The notes beneath the pieces are model-generated. The model was not told where the DNA came from. It did not search any database and saw only the letters and a list, made by a program, of their open reading frames with translations. The translations under genes were made by a program, and so were the position numbers. DNA of 64,000 nucleotides from [Clostridium] aerotolerans DSM 5434 (GTDB lineage Bacteria > Bacillota > Clostridia > Lachnospirales > Lachnospiraceae): positions 1 through 64,000 of the forward strand of contig NZ_JHWJ01000017.1 in assembly GCF_000687555.1 (NCBI RefSeq), written 5' to 3'. Shown piece by piece: positions 1 to 10,634 of the stretch (the first letter of the stretch is position 1; each line of letters starts with the position of its first letter).

Positions 1-117
<117 letters not shown>

Positions 118-333
118 AATGTTCAATCCACGGTCAAAATCAACTACTAGCTAATTTATTTCCCGTTTTACTTGTTGTTTGGTTCGTATACAATTTCTTG
201 TATTCGTTCTGAATTTCTCATTCAAAGCCGCTCAAACGCAGCTTATTATTAGAATTTTCAGGGTTTTACATACTGTTCAATCTTCTGTTTTCAAAGTGCT
301 TTTTGTGTTGTCCGCTTCAGGAGCAACTCGTAT

Positions 334-362
334 ATCTTATCATACTGAGTTGTCTTTGTCAA
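334..362 (-). promoter_or_regulatory. rRNA operon promoter P2 (sigma-A type)
   Basis: On the minus strand, TTGACA (357-362) and TAAGAT (334-339) are 17 nt apart. The remaining leader, 118-333, holds no gene. It is the presumed rRNA leader, where antitermination and processing signals are expected but not individually recognised here. Confidence 0.75.
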
Positions 363-408
363 CAACTTTTTTGTTTTTCTTTTTTCGCTGTTTTTCGACA
401 GCTGGTAT

Positions 409-437
409 ATATTAACATATCTTCACGATCATGTCAA
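409..437 (-). promoter_or_regulatory. rRNA operon promoter P1 (sigma-A type)
   Basis: On the minus strand, TTGACA (432-437) is followed after 17 nt by TAATAT (409-414). It lies about 300 nt upstream of the 16S start, with a second promoter closer in. Tandem promoters are the norm for Firmicute rrn operons. Confidence 0.75.
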
Positions 438-485
438 CAACTTTTTTCACTGTCAAACCGGAAAAAGATTTCATTTGGAAATGAG

Positions 486-573
486 CGGAGAAAGAGGGAT
501 TTGAACCCTCGCGCCGGTTGCCCGACCTACACCCTTAGCAGGGGCGCCTCTTCGGCCTCTTGAGTATTTCTCC
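486..573 (-). tRNA. tRNA-Ser(GCU)
   Basis: Long-variable-arm tRNA of 88 nt on the minus strand. The acceptor stem GGAGAAA/TTTCTCC, D arm, T arm (GGTTCAAATCC) and anticodon loop CTGCTAA (anticodon GCT) are all visible. The CCA end is not encoded. It lies between plsC and the rRNA promoters and reads toward the rRNA operon. Confidence 0.95.
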
Positions 574-634
574 GTAGTTCATAGCTTCCATATGATGCGT
601 CATTCAACTATTAGGTTTCCCAGACGCATTGACA

Positions 635-663
635 ATTATACATAATATATTTCGACTTGTCAA
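635..663 (-). promoter_or_regulatory. tRNA-Ser promoter
   Basis: On the minus strand, a consensus TTGACA (658-663) and TATAAT (635-640) have a 17-nt spacer, 60 nt upstream of the tRNA. The -35 box overlaps the last codons of plsC. Confidence 0.8.
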
Positions 664-1373
664 CCCATTTTTTGATTTATTTCTTCCTGAATTCTGTCGT
701 GTACGATTTCCGCTATCTGGGTGGTTTTTAAGGTCTGATAATCTTCGGGATAGAGAGGCTTTAAAAAGGAGATCTGTACCTTCTGCCTTTTGGATGATTT
801 CTCATCGAATGGCTTAAAGCAGTCGATCAGCGCTACAGGTACAACGGGACATTTGGCATTTACGGCACTTTTAAAGGTCCCCCCCTTAAAGGATAAGAGC
901 TTATTTCCTTCCCGGCTTCTTGTTCCTTCGGGGAATATTACATAATTGAAACCTTCTTTTACATTCTCTGTCATCTGCATGATTATTTTCATAGAAGCTT
1001 TGATATCCTGACGGTCTATGAAAAAGCCATGTAAGGCATTGATGACCTGCTTTACTAAAATCAGGTTAGATGCTTCTTTTTTTACTACTACACTTAAGGG
1101 CTTTGGACTTGCTTCTATAAGGGCCAGCATGTCAAAGAGCCCCTGATGGTTGGGGAAGAGGATAAAACCTGGCTCGGATGGAAGATTTTCAACTCCATGG
1201 ACTTCTACTTCTACTTTTCCGGACTTATTTACTTTTTTCACTACATTGCGTATGTAATCGTAACGCTCTCTATGGGAATGGTCATCACCTGGCTGGCCAA
1301 ATTTCCAGATTCGGTAAAACCAGAATGGGACCCGGCCTAGATTTTTTATTACCATATAAACAATTCGGTTCAT
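660..1373 (-). CDS. plsC: 1-acyl-sn-glycerol-3-phosphate acyltransferase (PlsC family)
   Basis: This 237-aa membrane-associated enzyme would transfer a second acyl chain to lysophosphatidic acid, giving phosphatidic acid for phospholipid synthesis. The catalytic NHX4D motif appears as NHQGLFD near residues 95-101. The substrate-binding FPEGTRSREG motif lies near residue 149, and the N-terminus is hydrophobic and basic. Length fits the family. The start overlaps the stop of the fumarase beta gene by 4 nt, so translation is probably coupled, and a GGAGAGGAA ribosome-binding site precedes it. A lipid gene as the last member of a fumarase operon is unusual but looks intact. Confidence 0.93.
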   Translation of the reverse strand: MNRIVYMVIKNLGRVPFWFYRIWKFGQPGDDHSHRERYDYIRNVVKKVNKSGKVEVEVHGVENLPSEPGFILFPNHQGLFDMLALIEASPKPLSVVVKKEASNLILVKQVINALHGFFIDRQDIKASMKIIMQMTENVKEGFNYVIFPEGTRSREGNKLLSFKGGTFKSAVNAKCPVVPVALIDCFKPFDEKSSKRQKVQISFLKPLYPEDYQTLKTTQIAEIVHDRIQEEINQKMG

Positions 1374-1927
1374 GTTAATTCCTCTCCATAGGCTTTTATG
1401 GCAGTCTCATATAGGTTGCTTCCTTTGCTGTCTATGACAACGATAACCGGCAGGTCTTTGATTGTCAGGCGGCGGATGGCTTCTGTTCCGAGATCTTCAT
1501 AGGCTATTACTTCTGAAGAAAGGATGCATTTTGATAACAGGGCTCCTGCTCCTCCTACAGCGGCAAAATATACGGCTTCATTTCTTACGATTGCTTCTAT
1601 TACTTCCTTGCTTCGTTTTCCTTTGCCGATCATGCTGCTCATCCCAAGATCAAGAAGGGTTGGCGTATATTTGTCCATCCGGCTTGATGTGGTGGGTCCT
1701 GCTGATCCAATGGGGCGTCCTTCTCTTGCTGGGGATGGTCCCATATAGTAGATGGTCTCGCCTGATATGTCAAAGGGAAGAGGTTCTTTCCGGTCGAGAG
1801 TTTCTATCATTCGCTTATGGGCTGCATCTCTTGCTGTGTAAATAGTTCCTGTTAAGTATACGTAATCTCCTGATCTCAATTTTCTGGCATCCTCTTTGGT
1901 GATAGGAGCATTGATATGATAATCCAT
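1370..1927 (-). CDS. fumB: Class I fumarate hydratase, beta subunit (C-terminal domain)
   Basis: This 185-aa protein is the smaller subunit of the two-part oxygen-sensitive [4Fe-4S] fumarase, or of a closely related L(+)-tartrate dehydratase. It interconverts fumarate and malate. The N-terminal ITKEDARKLRSGDYVYLTGTIYTARDAAHKR block and the GPTTSSRMD segment are family hallmarks; the latter contributes to the substrate site. The RBS is GGAGGAAATC before ATG. The gene lies 24 nt downstream of the alpha subunit gene, as usual for this heterodimer. Sequence alone cannot separate fumarase from tartrate dehydratase. Confidence 0.9.
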   Translation of the reverse strand: MDYHINAPITKEDARKLRSGDYVYLTGTIYTARDAAHKRMIETLDRKEPLPFDISGETIYYMGPSPAREGRPIGSAGPTTSSRMDKYTPTLLDLGMSSMIGKGKRSKEVIEAIVRNEAVYFAAVGGAGALLSKCILSSEVIAYEDLGTEAIRRLTIKDLPVIVVIDSKGSNLYETAIKAYGEELT

Positions 1928-1951
1928 GATTTCCTCCGATTCAGTTTGATA

Positions 1952-2794
1952 TTATATAATACGGTGTGCATGTCTGTTTACGTGGCAGCAAATATTGACA
2001 GCAACAGGGAGACCGGCAATGTGAGTTGGATATGTCTCTACATTTACAGAGAGAGCTGTTACACTTCCTCCAAGGCCGCCAGGACCAATACCAAGCTGAT
2101 TGATTTTTAGAAGCATCTCTTCTTCCAGCTCTCTGACGTATGGAATCTCAGGTTTTTCATCTAGATTTCTTGTCAGGGCATGTTTTGCCATCTGGGCACA
2201 TTTTTCAAAACTGCCTCCGATTCCTACTCCAACTACCATTGGTGGACATGCATTGGGACCAGCTTCTTTTACTGTTGTTAAAATGGCTTCTTTTACTCCA
2301 TCCAGACCGTCGGCTGGTTTCAGCATAAAAATACGGCTCATGTTTTCACTTCCAAAGCCTTTTGGGGCTACTGTGATATCGATCTGGTCACCGGATACGA
2401 TTTCATAATGAATGACGGCTGGCGTATTGTCTTTTGTATTGATCCGTTCTATGGGTTCTACAATGGATTTTCTTAAAAATCCTTCGATATAGCCTTGGGA
2501 AACGCCTCGGTTAATGGCATCGGTTAAGTTTTCTCCTTCTATGTGTACATCCTGGCCTACTTTTATAAATACAATTGCCATTCCTGTATCCTGGCAGATT
2601 GGAATCATCTCTTCCCCGGCAATCTTTAGGTTTTCCTGCAACTGGCAGAGGACCTGACGGCCAAGGCTGGATTTTTCAGTATTGACTGCATTTAAAAATA
2701 CTTCTTCCATGTCCTTTGACAGCACATGATTGGCTTCGATACACATTTCCTTAATGTTTCTTGTTATTTCCTCGCTTTTTACTATCCTTAACAT
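1952..2794 (-). CDS. fumA: Class I fumarate hydratase, alpha subunit
   Basis: This 280-aa catalytic subunit carries the [4Fe-4S] cluster. Candidate cluster cysteines are in the ICQDTGMA, GPNACPPMVVG and GSFEKCAQMAK contexts. The start is placed at the ATG at 2794 because GGAGGAAGCC lies directly upstream and MLRIVKSEEIT is the family N-terminus. The longer frame to 2860 adds 22 residues without an RBS. It pairs with the beta gene downstream and follows an Rrf2-type regulator, so the cluster may be redox or Fe-S responsive (inference). Confidence 0.92.
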   Translation of the reverse strand: MLRIVKSEEITRNIKEMCIEANHVLSKDMEEVFLNAVNTEKSSLGRQVLCQLQENLKIAGEEMIPICQDTGMAIVFIKVGQDVHIEGENLTDAINRGVSQGYIEGFLRKSIVEPIERINTKDNTPAVIHYEIVSGDQIDITVAPKGFGSENMSRIFMLKPADGLDGVKEAILTTVKEAGPNACPPMVVGVGIGGSFEKCAQMAKHALTRNLDEKPEIPYVRELEEEMLLKINQLGIGPGGLGGSVTALSVNVETYPTHIAGLPVAVNICCHVNRHAHRII

Positions 2795-2886
2795 GGCTTC
2801 CTCCATACATAGGGCTTCTTCGTATTTTTTTATCATATATGATTCAAATGATGAAATCAAGAAAAAAATGATGGCAGGGTATGATG

Positions 2887-3336
2887 TTATCTCTCATCCC
2901 CTGCCATCGTTTCTAAATTAAGACGATTGCGTATTAGTTTTCCCTGTATGTCCTCAATTGTAATCTGTTCCATTCTGCTTCTGCATAAGTCATTTAACTC
3001 TCCATATATATCATCCATGACGCCAGACATACCGGAGGCTACCATGCAGGGAAGATTTTCATCTCCTGATTTCCATGATGAGGCTACAAAACTGACATCC
3101 AGTGCATCACAGATCTGCTTTAAATTGATGTCTGACGGTTCCTTTACCAAATGATAACCGCCTTCCAGTCCTTCCTTGGTTTCTATGATGCCTGCTTTTT
3201 TTAGCTTTGACATTACCTTCCGGATTCTTGCCGGGTTGGTGCATACATTGGAAGCCAGCTCCTCGCTGGATGTTGTAATCTGTCTCTGGTTTAAATATAC
3301 TACGCTATGGACAGCGACTGCAAATTCACTTGTCAT
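2887..3336 (-). CDS. Rrf2 family transcriptional regulator
   Basis: This 149-aa winged-helix regulator has the family N-terminus (SEFAVAVHSVVYLNQ), a recognition helix region (TNPARIRKVMSKLKKAGII) and the wing (GLEGGYHL). Two cysteines (PCMVASG and DLCRSRM) sit where IscR/NsrR proteins bind Fe-S clusters. A full three-cysteine set is not evident, so sensing is uncertain. The ATG at 3336 has GGGGGAATTAGT upstream; the longer frame from 3372 lacks a good RBS. It lies 92 nt upstream of the fumarase genes on the same strand and may control them. Confidence 0.88.
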   Translation of the reverse strand: MTSEFAVAVHSVVYLNQRQITTSSEELASNVCTNPARIRKVMSKLKKAGIIETKEGLEGGYHLVKEPSDINLKQICDALDVSFVASSWKSGDENLPCMVASGMSGVMDDIYGELNDLCRSRMEQITIEDIQGKLIRNRLNLETMAGDER

Positions 3337-3445
3337 ACTAATTCCCCCATTTTCACGAACATCATATGACACCTCTTATCTGTAATCATATTGGTTTCAG
3401 TTTGTATCTTATCAAATTTGCCGGCCTCTTGTCAAGGGAACTGCA

Positions 3446-3492
3446 TAAAATAAGCTCCAGCTTCTGAAAAAATGAAGCTGGAGCTTATTTTT
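3446..3492. terminator. Bidirectional intrinsic terminator
   Basis: A perfect 16-bp inverted repeat (3449-3464 with 3474-3489, AATAAGCTCCAGCTTC) surrounds a 9-nt loop with T or A runs on each side. It ends transcription of the CNNM gene on the minus strand. Confidence 0.88.
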
Positions 3493-3527
3493 AATAGCCA
3501 AAGGTTTTTCGCCCATGGAATGTAGTT

Positions 3528-4850
3528 TTACTCTAATTTATCCTTTATCTGTACAATGACATCCTTTATGACCTTATCCTTCATCTCAAGAATGGTATAT
3601 TTATTCTTCTCATCCTCAAGTTCCAGAGGCATCTGAGATTCCTTTGGGATAAAGCCTAAAAGTTCAATTAAGTATCCGGACAAGGTATCGCAGGAGCTTT
3701 CAATCTCATCATGAAGAACCTCATCAATATCATACAGGGAAATACTTCCTGATGCCTTATATACAAACGGTTCAACTTCAACCAGCTCAGGTTCTTCATC
3801 CTCATACTCGTCATGAATATCACCTACGATTTCTTCAATCAGATCCTGCATGGTGATGAGTCCCGATACACCGCCGTACTCATCAATGAGTATTGCCATA
3901 TTCTTCTTATGCTTCTGCATGTCCAGAAACAGATCATCGGTCTTTTTATTTTCCGGGATGAAGTAGGGCTTTTGCAGGATTGGTCGTATATCAATATCTG
4001 CAAGCTCATTCTTATGCATCTCGATGGTAAAGTCCTTCATGGACAAAATACCGATTATATTATCAATCTCTCCATCATAAATCGGGATTCTGGAATGACG
4101 ACTGTCCAATATCTCATTCAGTACCAGTTCAAGAGGCTGGTTAATATCCACGGCCACCATGTCCTGTCTTGGGATCATGATCTCTCTGGCCCTTTTATCA
4201 TCAAACAGGAAGATAGATGTAATCATGTCTTCTTCGATCTTGTTGAATACTCCACTCTCACGTCCTGTCTGGAGCATGGACCTGATTTCCTCTTCTGAAA
4301 CTTCTTCTTCTAAATTGTCTGTCTTCATACCAAGCAGCTTTAAGACTCCGTTGGTCGAAACGGAAAGCAGCTTTATAAACGGCGCCAGGATTCTTGAAAT
4401 GATATAAATGGGGCGGACAGCAAATAAGCTGAACTTCTCTGCTCGCTGAAGTGCCACTCTCTTTGGTACCAATTCTCCAAATACCAGGTTAAAATAAGAC
4501 AGGATAATGGTCACCCCTACCATAGCTATGCTGTGGCTGTAGGGAATACCCATCAATTCAAGCTTTCCACCAAGAATCTGTGATATACCGGTTGCCGCTG
4601 ATGCACTGGAAAAGAATCCGGCAAATGTGATGGCTACCTGGATGGTTGATAAAAACCCCGTAGAATCTTCTGATAATTTTTGAATCAATGCTGCCTTTTT
4701 GTTACCGCTTTCTGCTAACATACGAATCCGGTTCTTATTGACCGATACAACGGCCATCTCTGCCCCTGAGAAAAATGCATTCATTATGGTGAGGGCAATC
4801 AATAATAAAATCTGTGCGACTATCTGTGCCGCGCCTGGGTCACTCTCCAA
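3528..4850 (-). CDS. CNNM/CBS-domain membrane protein (hemolysin C / CorC-like family)
   Basis: This 440-aa membrane protein has an N-terminal DUF21 (CNNM) domain with about four hydrophobic segments (residues ~10-190). A CBS pair follows (~210-335, with MIPRQDMVAVD and the GGVSGLITMQDLIEEIVGDIHDE block), then a C-terminal CorC_HlyC domain. The family is linked to Mg2+/Co2+ efflux; the hemolysin name is historical. The start is a TTG at 4850 with AAAGGAGGAATACCAGC just upstream. The longest frame, from 4952, runs through the RBS and adds an unlikely polar tail. Monocistronic, downstream of gyrA. Confidence 0.88.
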   Translation of the reverse strand: MESDPGAAQIVAQILLLIALTIMNAFFSGAEMAVVSVNKNRIRMLAESGNKKAALIQKLSEDSTGFLSTIQVAITFAGFFSSASAATGISQILGGKLELMGIPYSHSIAMVGVTIILSYFNLVFGELVPKRVALQRAEKFSLFAVRPIYIISRILAPFIKLLSVSTNGVLKLLGMKTDNLEEEVSEEEIRSMLQTGRESGVFNKIEEDMITSIFLFDDKRAREIMIPRQDMVAVDINQPLELVLNEILDSRHSRIPIYDGEIDNIIGILSMKDFTIEMHKNELADIDIRPILQKPYFIPENKKTDDLFLDMQKHKKNMAILIDEYGGVSGLITMQDLIEEIVGDIHDEYEDEEPELVEVEPFVYKASGSISLYDIDEVLHDEIESSCDTLSGYLIELLGFIPKESQMPLELEDEKNKYTILEMKDKVIKDVIVQIKDKLE

Positions 4851-4914
4851 GCTGGTATTCCTCCTTTTTTTCGGACTATGTCCTGCAGGCTGTGCCTGCT
4901 TAATTTCAATATGC

Positions 4915-4960
4915 AAAAGACCTTGATTGCAGTAAGTTATTGCTGCGTTCAAAGTCTTTT
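4915..4960 (-). terminator. Hairpin after gyrA (terminator or leader structure)
   Basis: A long imperfect inverted repeat (AAAAGACYTTGAWYGCAGYAA at 4915-4935 with 4938-4960) lies between gyrA and the TTG start of the CNNM gene. On the minus strand it ends in a short T run. It may terminate the gyrA transcript or act in the leader of the next gene. Confidence 0.6.
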
Positions 4961-5029
4961 ACCGCTTTTATTGATGACTAGTATTATAATATAAATATTA
5001 AATTATTACAATAGCTATCTTGTTAAGAT

Positions 5030-7588
5030 TTATTCCTCGGTTTCACTTGTGCTGTCTGGAGCCTCTTCCATCAGTTCTTCGGACTCTCCATCAAGCTCAT
5101 CAAATTCTTCGTCATCGGATTTGCTTCCGTCATCCCGTACCTTTGCAATGCTCGCTACACGGATATCGGAATCCTGGTCAATGTTCATAAGACGGACACC
5201 GGATGTATTTCTTCCAATGACAGAAATATCATTGACAGAAATACGAATTACAATACCTTCAGTGGTGATAAGAAGAAGGTCATGGTCATCCTCAACCAGC
5301 TTTGCACCAACGATATCTCCGGTTTTATCTGTAATCTTATAACAGAGTACACCTTTACCGCCTCTTCTCTGAGGGGAGAATTCTTCCGTTGGGGTACGTT
5401 TGCCCATACCATTTTCAGATACGATTAATAGTTTTGGACCCTGAGTCTCCATCTGCATACCGATTACCTGGTCGTCATCATTTAACTTCATACCGATAAC
5501 ACCCATGGATACACGTCCGGTCACGCGGACATCTTTTTCATGGAACCGGATACACTGGCCTTTTCTTGTTACCAGGAAGATATCCTTGGTATCGTCTGTT
5601 GCCTTTACTTCGATAAGCTCGTCATTTTCCCGAAGGACAATGGCCTGAAGTCCGTTCTTTCTAACATTGGCGTATTCCATCATCGGAGTTTTCTTTACCA
5701 TACCGGATCTGGTGGCCATGAATAAGAATTTCTCATCGTCGTATTCCTTCATCGGAATGATGGCTGTAATGCTCTCTCCCGGAAGCATCTGCAGAAGGTT
5801 TATAATGGCGGTTCCTCTGCTGGTTCTGCTTCCCTCCGGTATCATATAAGTCTTTAACCGGTATACACGGCCTGTGTTTGTGAAGAACATCAGGTAGTGA
5901 TGGGTGGTTGTCATCATCAGGTCTTCGATGTAATCCTGGTCAATGGTCTGCATTCCCTTGATTCCCTTGCCACCGCGGTTCTGGTTCTTGAAATTGTCTA
6001 TTGACATTCTCTTGATGTAGCCCAGCTTTGTCATGGCAACAATGGTGCTCTCATCCGGAATTAAATCTTCCATGGACATATCGTATTCATCGAATCCGAT
6101 AGAAGTTCTTCTGTCATCTCCGAACTTTGCTGAAATGATGGAAATCTCTTCTCTGATAACGGCTAACAGTTTATTCTCATCTGCAAGGATGGCCTGTAGC
6201 TCTGCGATACGGGCCTGTAATTCCTTGTATTCGTTCTCTAACTTCTCCCGTTCCAGACCTGTTAACGCACGGAGACGCATGTCTACAATCGCCTGGGACT
6301 GAACGTCGCTTAAGCCGAAACGCTCCATTAATTCTGCTTTGGCAATCTGGATGTTCTGGGATCCACGGATAATTCGGATTACCTCATCAATGTTATCCAG
6401 GGCAATCAGTAAGCCTTGTAAGATATGGGCTCTTTCCTCTGCCTTGTTTAAATCGTAACGGATTCTTCTTGTTACGACTTCTTTCTGATGTTCCAGGTAA
6501 TAATTAAGCATCTGAAGGATGTTAAGTACTTTTGGTTCCAGGACTCCGGCACTATTCTTAACCAGTGCGATCATGATAACGCCGAAGGTATCCTGAAGCT
6601 GTGTATGCTTGATCAGCTGGTTAAGTACTACGTTTGCATTGGCATCACGTCTTAACTCAATACAGATTCTCATACCGGTACGGTCAGACTCATCTCTTAA
6701 ATCCGTAATACCGTCTACTTTTTTATCTTTTACAAGCTCAGCGATTTTTTCGATTAAGCGGGCTTTGTTTACCATGTAAGGAAGCTCTGTTACAATGATC
6801 CGGCTCTTGCCGTTTGGCATGGCCTCAATATCACTGACCGCTCTGACCCGGATTTTACCTCTTCCGGTTCGGTAAGCTTCTTCGATTCCCCTTTTTCCCA
6901 GGATGGTTGCTCCTGTTGGGAAATCTGGTCCTTTTATGATTTCGAGAATCTCTTCCATGGTGGTTTCCCGGTTTTCTTCCACCTGGTTATCAATAATCTT
7001 GACAACGGAGTTAATGACTTCCCTTAAGTTATGAGGAGGTATATTGGTTGCCATACCTACGGCGATACCGGAGGTACCATTGACTAAAAGGTTAGGATAA
7101 CGGGATGGTAATACATCTGGCTCACGCTCTGTCTCATCAAAGTTAGGACTGAAATCTACCGTATCTTTGTTGATATCCGCAAGCATCTCCATGGAAATCT
7201 TACTTAAACGGGCTTCCGTGTATCGCATGGCCGCGGCTCCGTCTCCGTCCACGGAACCAAAGTTACCGTGACCATCCACCAGAGGATATCTGGTGGACCA
7301 TTCCTGAGCCAGATTTACCAGAGCGCCGTAAATAGAGCTGTCACCATGAGGATGGTATTTACCCATGGTATCACCGACGATACGGGCACATTTACGGTGG
7401 GGCTTATCAGGACCGTTATTAAGCTCGATCATGGAATACAGGACTCTTCGCTGAACTGGCTTTAGGCCGTCTCTTACATCAGGCAGAGCTCTGGAAGCAA
7501 TGACACTCATGGCATAATCGATATATGATTTTTCCATGGTCTTTTTTAAGTCCACGTCATGAACTTTATCAAAGATATTTGGTTCCAT
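5030..7588 (-). CDS. gyrA: DNA gyrase subunit A
   Basis: This 852-aa subunit breaks and rejoins DNA in the A2B2 gyrase. The catalytic tyrosine is Tyr123 ([10 protein letters not shown]). The C-terminal beta-pinwheel carries the GyrA box QRRGGKG, separating it from topoisomerase IV ParC, and the tail is acidic. In the quinolone-determining region ([17 protein letters not shown]) Ser84 matches E. coli Ser83, but Gly88 sits where E. coli has Asp87. It is 14 nt from gyrB and last in the dnaN-gyrA run. Confidence 0.98.
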   Translation of the reverse strand: MEPNIFDKVHDVDLKKTMEKSYIDYAMSVIASRALPDVRDGLKPVQRRVLYSMIELNNGPDKPHRKCARIVGDTMGKYHPHGDSSIYGALVNLAQEWSTRYPLVDGHGNFGSVDGDGAAAMRYTEARLSKISMEMLADINKDTVDFSPNFDETEREPDVLPSRYPNLLVNGTSGIAVGMATNIPPHNLREVINSVVKIIDNQVEENRETTMEEILEIIKGPDFPTGATILGKRGIEEAYRTGRGKIRVRAVSDIEAMPNGKSRIIVTELPYMVNKARLIEKIAELVKDKKVDGITDLRDESDRTGMRICIELRRDANANVVLNQLIKHTQLQDTFGVIMIALVKNSAGVLEPKVLNILQMLNYYLEHQKEVVTRRIRYDLNKAEERAHILQGLLIALDNIDEVIRIIRGSQNIQIAKAELMERFGLSDVQSQAIVDMRLRALTGLEREKLENEYKELQARIAELQAILADENKLLAVIREEISIISAKFGDDRRTSIGFDEYDMSMEDLIPDESTIVAMTKLGYIKRMSIDNFKNQNRGGKGIKGMQTIDQDYIEDLMMTTTHHYLMFFTNTGRVYRLKTYMIPEGSRTSRGTAIINLLQMLPGESITAIIPMKEYDDEKFLFMATRSGMVKKTPMMEYANVRKNGLQAIVLRENDELIEVKATDDTKDIFLVTRKGQCIRFHEKDVRVTGRVSMGVIGMKLNDDDQVIGMQMETQGPKLLIVSENGMGKRTPTEEFSPQRRGGKGVLCYKITDKTGDIVGAKLVEDDHDLLLITTEGIVIRISVNDISVIGRNTSGVRLMNIDQDSDIRVASIAKVRDDGSKSDDEEFDELDGESEELMEEAPDSTSETEE

Positions 7589-7602
7589 TTTATTTCCTCC
7601 AA

Positions 7603-9516
7603 TTAAATATCAAGATTCTGTACGTATTTGGCATTCGCTTCGATAAATTCACGTCTTGGTTCTACCTGATCTCCCATCAAAGTGGTAAAGGTTAAATCCA
7701 CCTCGGATTTGGACTCTTCATCCATATTGACTCTTAAAAGAACTCTTCGTTCCGGATCCATGGTGGTTTCCCAAAGCTGCTCGGCATCCATCTCGCCTAA
7801 TCCTTTATAACGCTGGATCTTATTGTTGGTGTCTCTTCCAATCTCTTTTAAGATAGCATCCAGCTCTTCATCGCTGTACGCGTACCATACTTTTTTATTC
7901 TTCTCAAGCTTATAAAGAGGCGGCTGTGCCAGATATACATGGCCTTCCTTGATGAGGTCCGGCATGAACCGGTAGAGGAAGGTTAATAACAGGGTACTGA
8001 TATGAGCTCCGTCAACATCGGCATCGGTCATGATGATAATTTTGTGGTATCTTAACTTGCTTAATTCAAAATCATCATGGATACCCGTACCAAATGCGGT
8101 AATCATAGCTTTTATCTCTGCATTGGCATAGATTTTATCAAGCCTTGCTTTTTCTACGTTTAAGATTTTTCCTCGAAGGGGGAGGATGGCCTGGGTATTT
8201 CTTGAACGGGCTGTTTTTGCGGAACCGCCCGCACTGTCTCCCTCGACGATGTAAATCTCACAGTTTTCCGGATTCTTGTCAGAACAGTCTGCAAGCTTAC
8301 CAGGAAGGGCCATTCCTTCCAGAGCGGTCTTTCTTCTTGTTAAGTCTCTTGCCTTTCTGGCCGCTGCTCTGGCTCTCTGGGCAAGAATAGACTTGTCGCA
8401 GATGGTTCTGGAGAGACTTGGATTCTGCTCTAAATAGTAGGTAAACTGCTCTCTAAGGAGGTTATCTACGGCTCCTCTTGCCTCACTGTTACCAAGCTTC
8501 TGCTTGGTCTGTCCCTCGAACTGAGGTTCTTCAATCTTAACACTGATAATTGCGGTGAGACCTTCTCTGATATCTTCTCCTGAAAGGTTTGCTTCGCTCT
8601 CTTTTAAAAGCTTATTCTTTCTCGCATAATCATTCAGGGTGGTGGTCAGAGCACTTTTAAAGCCGGCTAAATGAGTTCCGCCTTCCGGGGTATTGATGTT
8701 GTTTACAAAGCTGTAAATATTCTCTGTATAGGAATCGTTGTGCTGCATGGCAACTTCAACGTAAACACCATCCTTTGTTCCTTCGCAGTAAAATACCTGA
8801 TCATAAAGAGAGGTCTTACCCTTGTTTAAGTATGTGACGAACTCTTTGATTCCGCCTTCATAGTGGAATACGTGCTCATGGCCGTCTTCTCTCTCATCCT
8901 TAAGCACAATCTTAAGATTTTTTGTTAAGAATGCGGTCTCCCGAAGACGGATCTTTAAGGTATCGTAATCGTATACGGTCTCTTCAAAAATATCTTTATC
9001 CGGAAGAAAGGTTACCGTTGTTCCGTGTTCTTCCAGGCTGCACTCTCCGATGACCTTTAATGGATACATGGTCTTACCTTTTTCGTAGCGCTGCTTATAG
9101 ATCTTTCCTTCGGTACGGATTTCTACTTCCAGCCACTGGGAAAGGGCATTAACTACGGATGCGCCTACTCCATGGAGTCCGCCGGAAACTTTATATCCTC
9201 CGCCGCCGAATTTTCCACCGGCATGAAGGATGGTAAATGCGACTTCAACGGCTGGAATTCCAGCTTTTTTCTGAATTCCAACCGGGATTCCACGCCCGTC
9301 ATCCACAACTGTGATGGAGTTGTCTGGATGGATTACTACTTCTATGCTGTCACAGTATCCGGCCAGAGCCTCGTCTACCGCGTTGTCCACGATTTCATAT
9401 ACCAGATGATGAAGCCCCCGGATGGACGTACTGCCGATATACATACCGGGTCTTTTTCTTACTGCTTCAAGTCCTTCTAATATCTGGATTTGATCTGCAC
9501 CATATTCTTGACTCAT
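7603..9516 (-). CDS. gyrB: DNA gyrase subunit B
   Basis: This 637-aa ATPase subunit is of usual Firmicute length. The GHKL ATP-binding domain shows [17 protein letters not shown] and [14 protein letters not shown]. The TOPRIM domain shows [22 protein letters not shown] and DADVDGAHI. The C-terminus has [25 protein letters not shown] lies 12 nt before the ATG. It starts 24 nt after the recF stop, within the dnaN-rlbA-recF-gyrB-gyrA run. Confidence 0.98.
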   Translation of the reverse strand: MSQEYGADQIQILEGLEAVRKRPGMYIGSTSIRGLHHLVYEIVDNAVDEALAGYCDSIEVVIHPDNSITVVDDGRGIPVGIQKKAGIPAVEVAFTILHAGGKFGGGGYKVSGGLHGVGASVVNALSQWLEVEIRTEGKIYKQRYEKGKTMYPLKVIGECSLEEHGTTVTFLPDKDIFEETVYDYDTLKIRLRETAFLTKNLKIVLKDEREDGHEHVFHYEGGIKEFVTYLNKGKTSLYDQVFYCEGTKDGVYVEVAMQHNDSYTENIYSFVNNINTPEGGTHLAGFKSALTTTLNDYARKNKLLKESEANLSGEDIREGLTAIISVKIEEPQFEGQTKQKLGNSEARGAVDNLLREQFTYYLEQNPSLSRTICDKSILAQRARAAARKARDLTRRKTALEGMALPGKLADCSDKNPENCEIYIVEGDSAGGSAKTARSRNTQAILPLRGKILNVEKARLDKIYANAEIKAMITAFGTGIHDDFELSKLRYHKIIIMTDADVDGAHISTLLLTFLYRFMPDLIKEGHVYLAQPPLYKLEKNKKVWYAYSDEELDAILKEIGRDTNNKIQRYKGLGEMDAEQLWETTMDPERRVLLRVNMDEESKSEVDLTFTTLMGDQVEPRREFIEANAKYVQNLDI

Positions 9517-9540
9517 TTTACCACGCTTCCTCCTGAATGG

Positions 9541-10626
9541 TTAATTTTCACTACCTACGGTTCCGTTTACTATCCGGAATATCTTATCGATATGGAACCG
9601 GTCATTTACAAAATCCTCCAGTCCCGTGCAGGTAATGACAGTTTGTATGTGATTAATCCCTGCCAGCAATTGATTTTGTCTGCTGCTGTCAAGCTCAGAC
9701 AAAACATCATCCAGCAAAAGAATTGGATAATCATGTACAATATGTTCTACCAGTTCTATTTCTGCAAGCTTTAGGGATAAAGCAGCGGTCCTTTGCTGTC
9801 CCTGGGATCCGAACCGACGTATGTCGATTCCGTTTACCATGAAACTTAGATCATCCCGGTGGGGACCTGTTAAGGTTGTCCTTTGCTTTAAATCCTGTTG
9901 CCTGCTCCGCCTTAATGTATCTTCAAACGCATCTGCCTCTACATTTGGTTCGTAGAGAATGCGCAGAGATTCCTTGTTCCCGGAAAGCTTCTGGTGGATG
10001 GGTCCTATGATACCATCCAGCCGTTCCATAAACTCTTTCCTGTAATAAATAATTTCTTTGCCGTATTGAATCAGCTGCATGTCCCATATGTCCAGAGTCT
10101 CTTCATAATCAGGCCGAAAGGCCAGATCCTTTAACAGTTTATTTCTCTGGGTAATGATCCGGTTATACTGGACCAGAGAATGGACATAGAGTTTATTTAG
10201 TTGACATAATTCCAAGTCAACGAACCGGCGTCTTTCAGCCGGCCCATTTTTTATGAGATTTAAGTCTTCCGGAGAAAAAAATACAACATTGACAATTCCA
10301 AACAACTCGCTGGCTTTCCGTATGGGAACACCGTTGACAGCCACGCCTTTGGCCTTGTTTTTCTTCAAATGCATGTCGATCCGGTATGGAATGTCATTCT
10401 TTCTGATGTTTAGCTTGATATGTGACTCATCCCTGTCAAACTGTATGATTTCTTTATCTTTGCTGCCTCTGTGGGATTTTGTCGTTGCACAGACATAAAT
10501 GGCTTCTAAGACGTTTGTTTTTCCCTGGGCATTGTCCCCATAGAGTATATTGGTTCCATGACTAAAATCCATATGTAGTTCATCATAGTTGCGGTAATTC
10601 TTAAGCTCTATCGACTCAATGATCAT
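9541..10626 (-). CDS. recF: DNA replication/repair protein RecF
   Basis: This 361-aa SMC-like ATPase helps load RecA at gaps. Walker A is GDNAQGKTN (residues ~30-38), the ABC-type signature is GSQGQQRTAALSLKLAE, and Walker B is PILLLDDVLSELD. Length is normal. It follows the small S4 gene by 8 nt and precedes gyrB, the standard Firmicute origin order. Confidence 0.97.
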   Translation of the reverse strand: MIIESIELKNYRNYDELHMDFSHGTNILYGDNAQGKTNVLEAIYVCATTKSHRGSKDKEIIQFDRDESHIKLNIRKNDIPYRIDMHLKKNKAKGVAVNGVPIRKASELFGIVNVVFFSPEDLNLIKNGPAERRRFVDLELCQLNKLYVHSLVQYNRIITQRNKLLKDLAFRPDYEETLDIWDMQLIQYGKEIIYYRKEFMERLDGIIGPIHQKLSGNKESLRILYEPNVEADAFEDTLRRSRQQDLKQRTTLTGPHRDDLSFMVNGIDIRRFGSQGQQRTAALSLKLAEIELVEHIVHDYPILLLDDVLSELDSSRQNQLLAGINHIQTVITCTGLEDFVNDRFHIDKIFRIVNGTVGSEN

Positions 10627-10634
10627 GGATTATA

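Noticed and set aside
4851-4952. N-terminal extension of the CNNM protein
   Set aside because: It reads through a strong RBS and part of the hairpin; the TTG at 4850 fits both the RBS and the family N-terminus.
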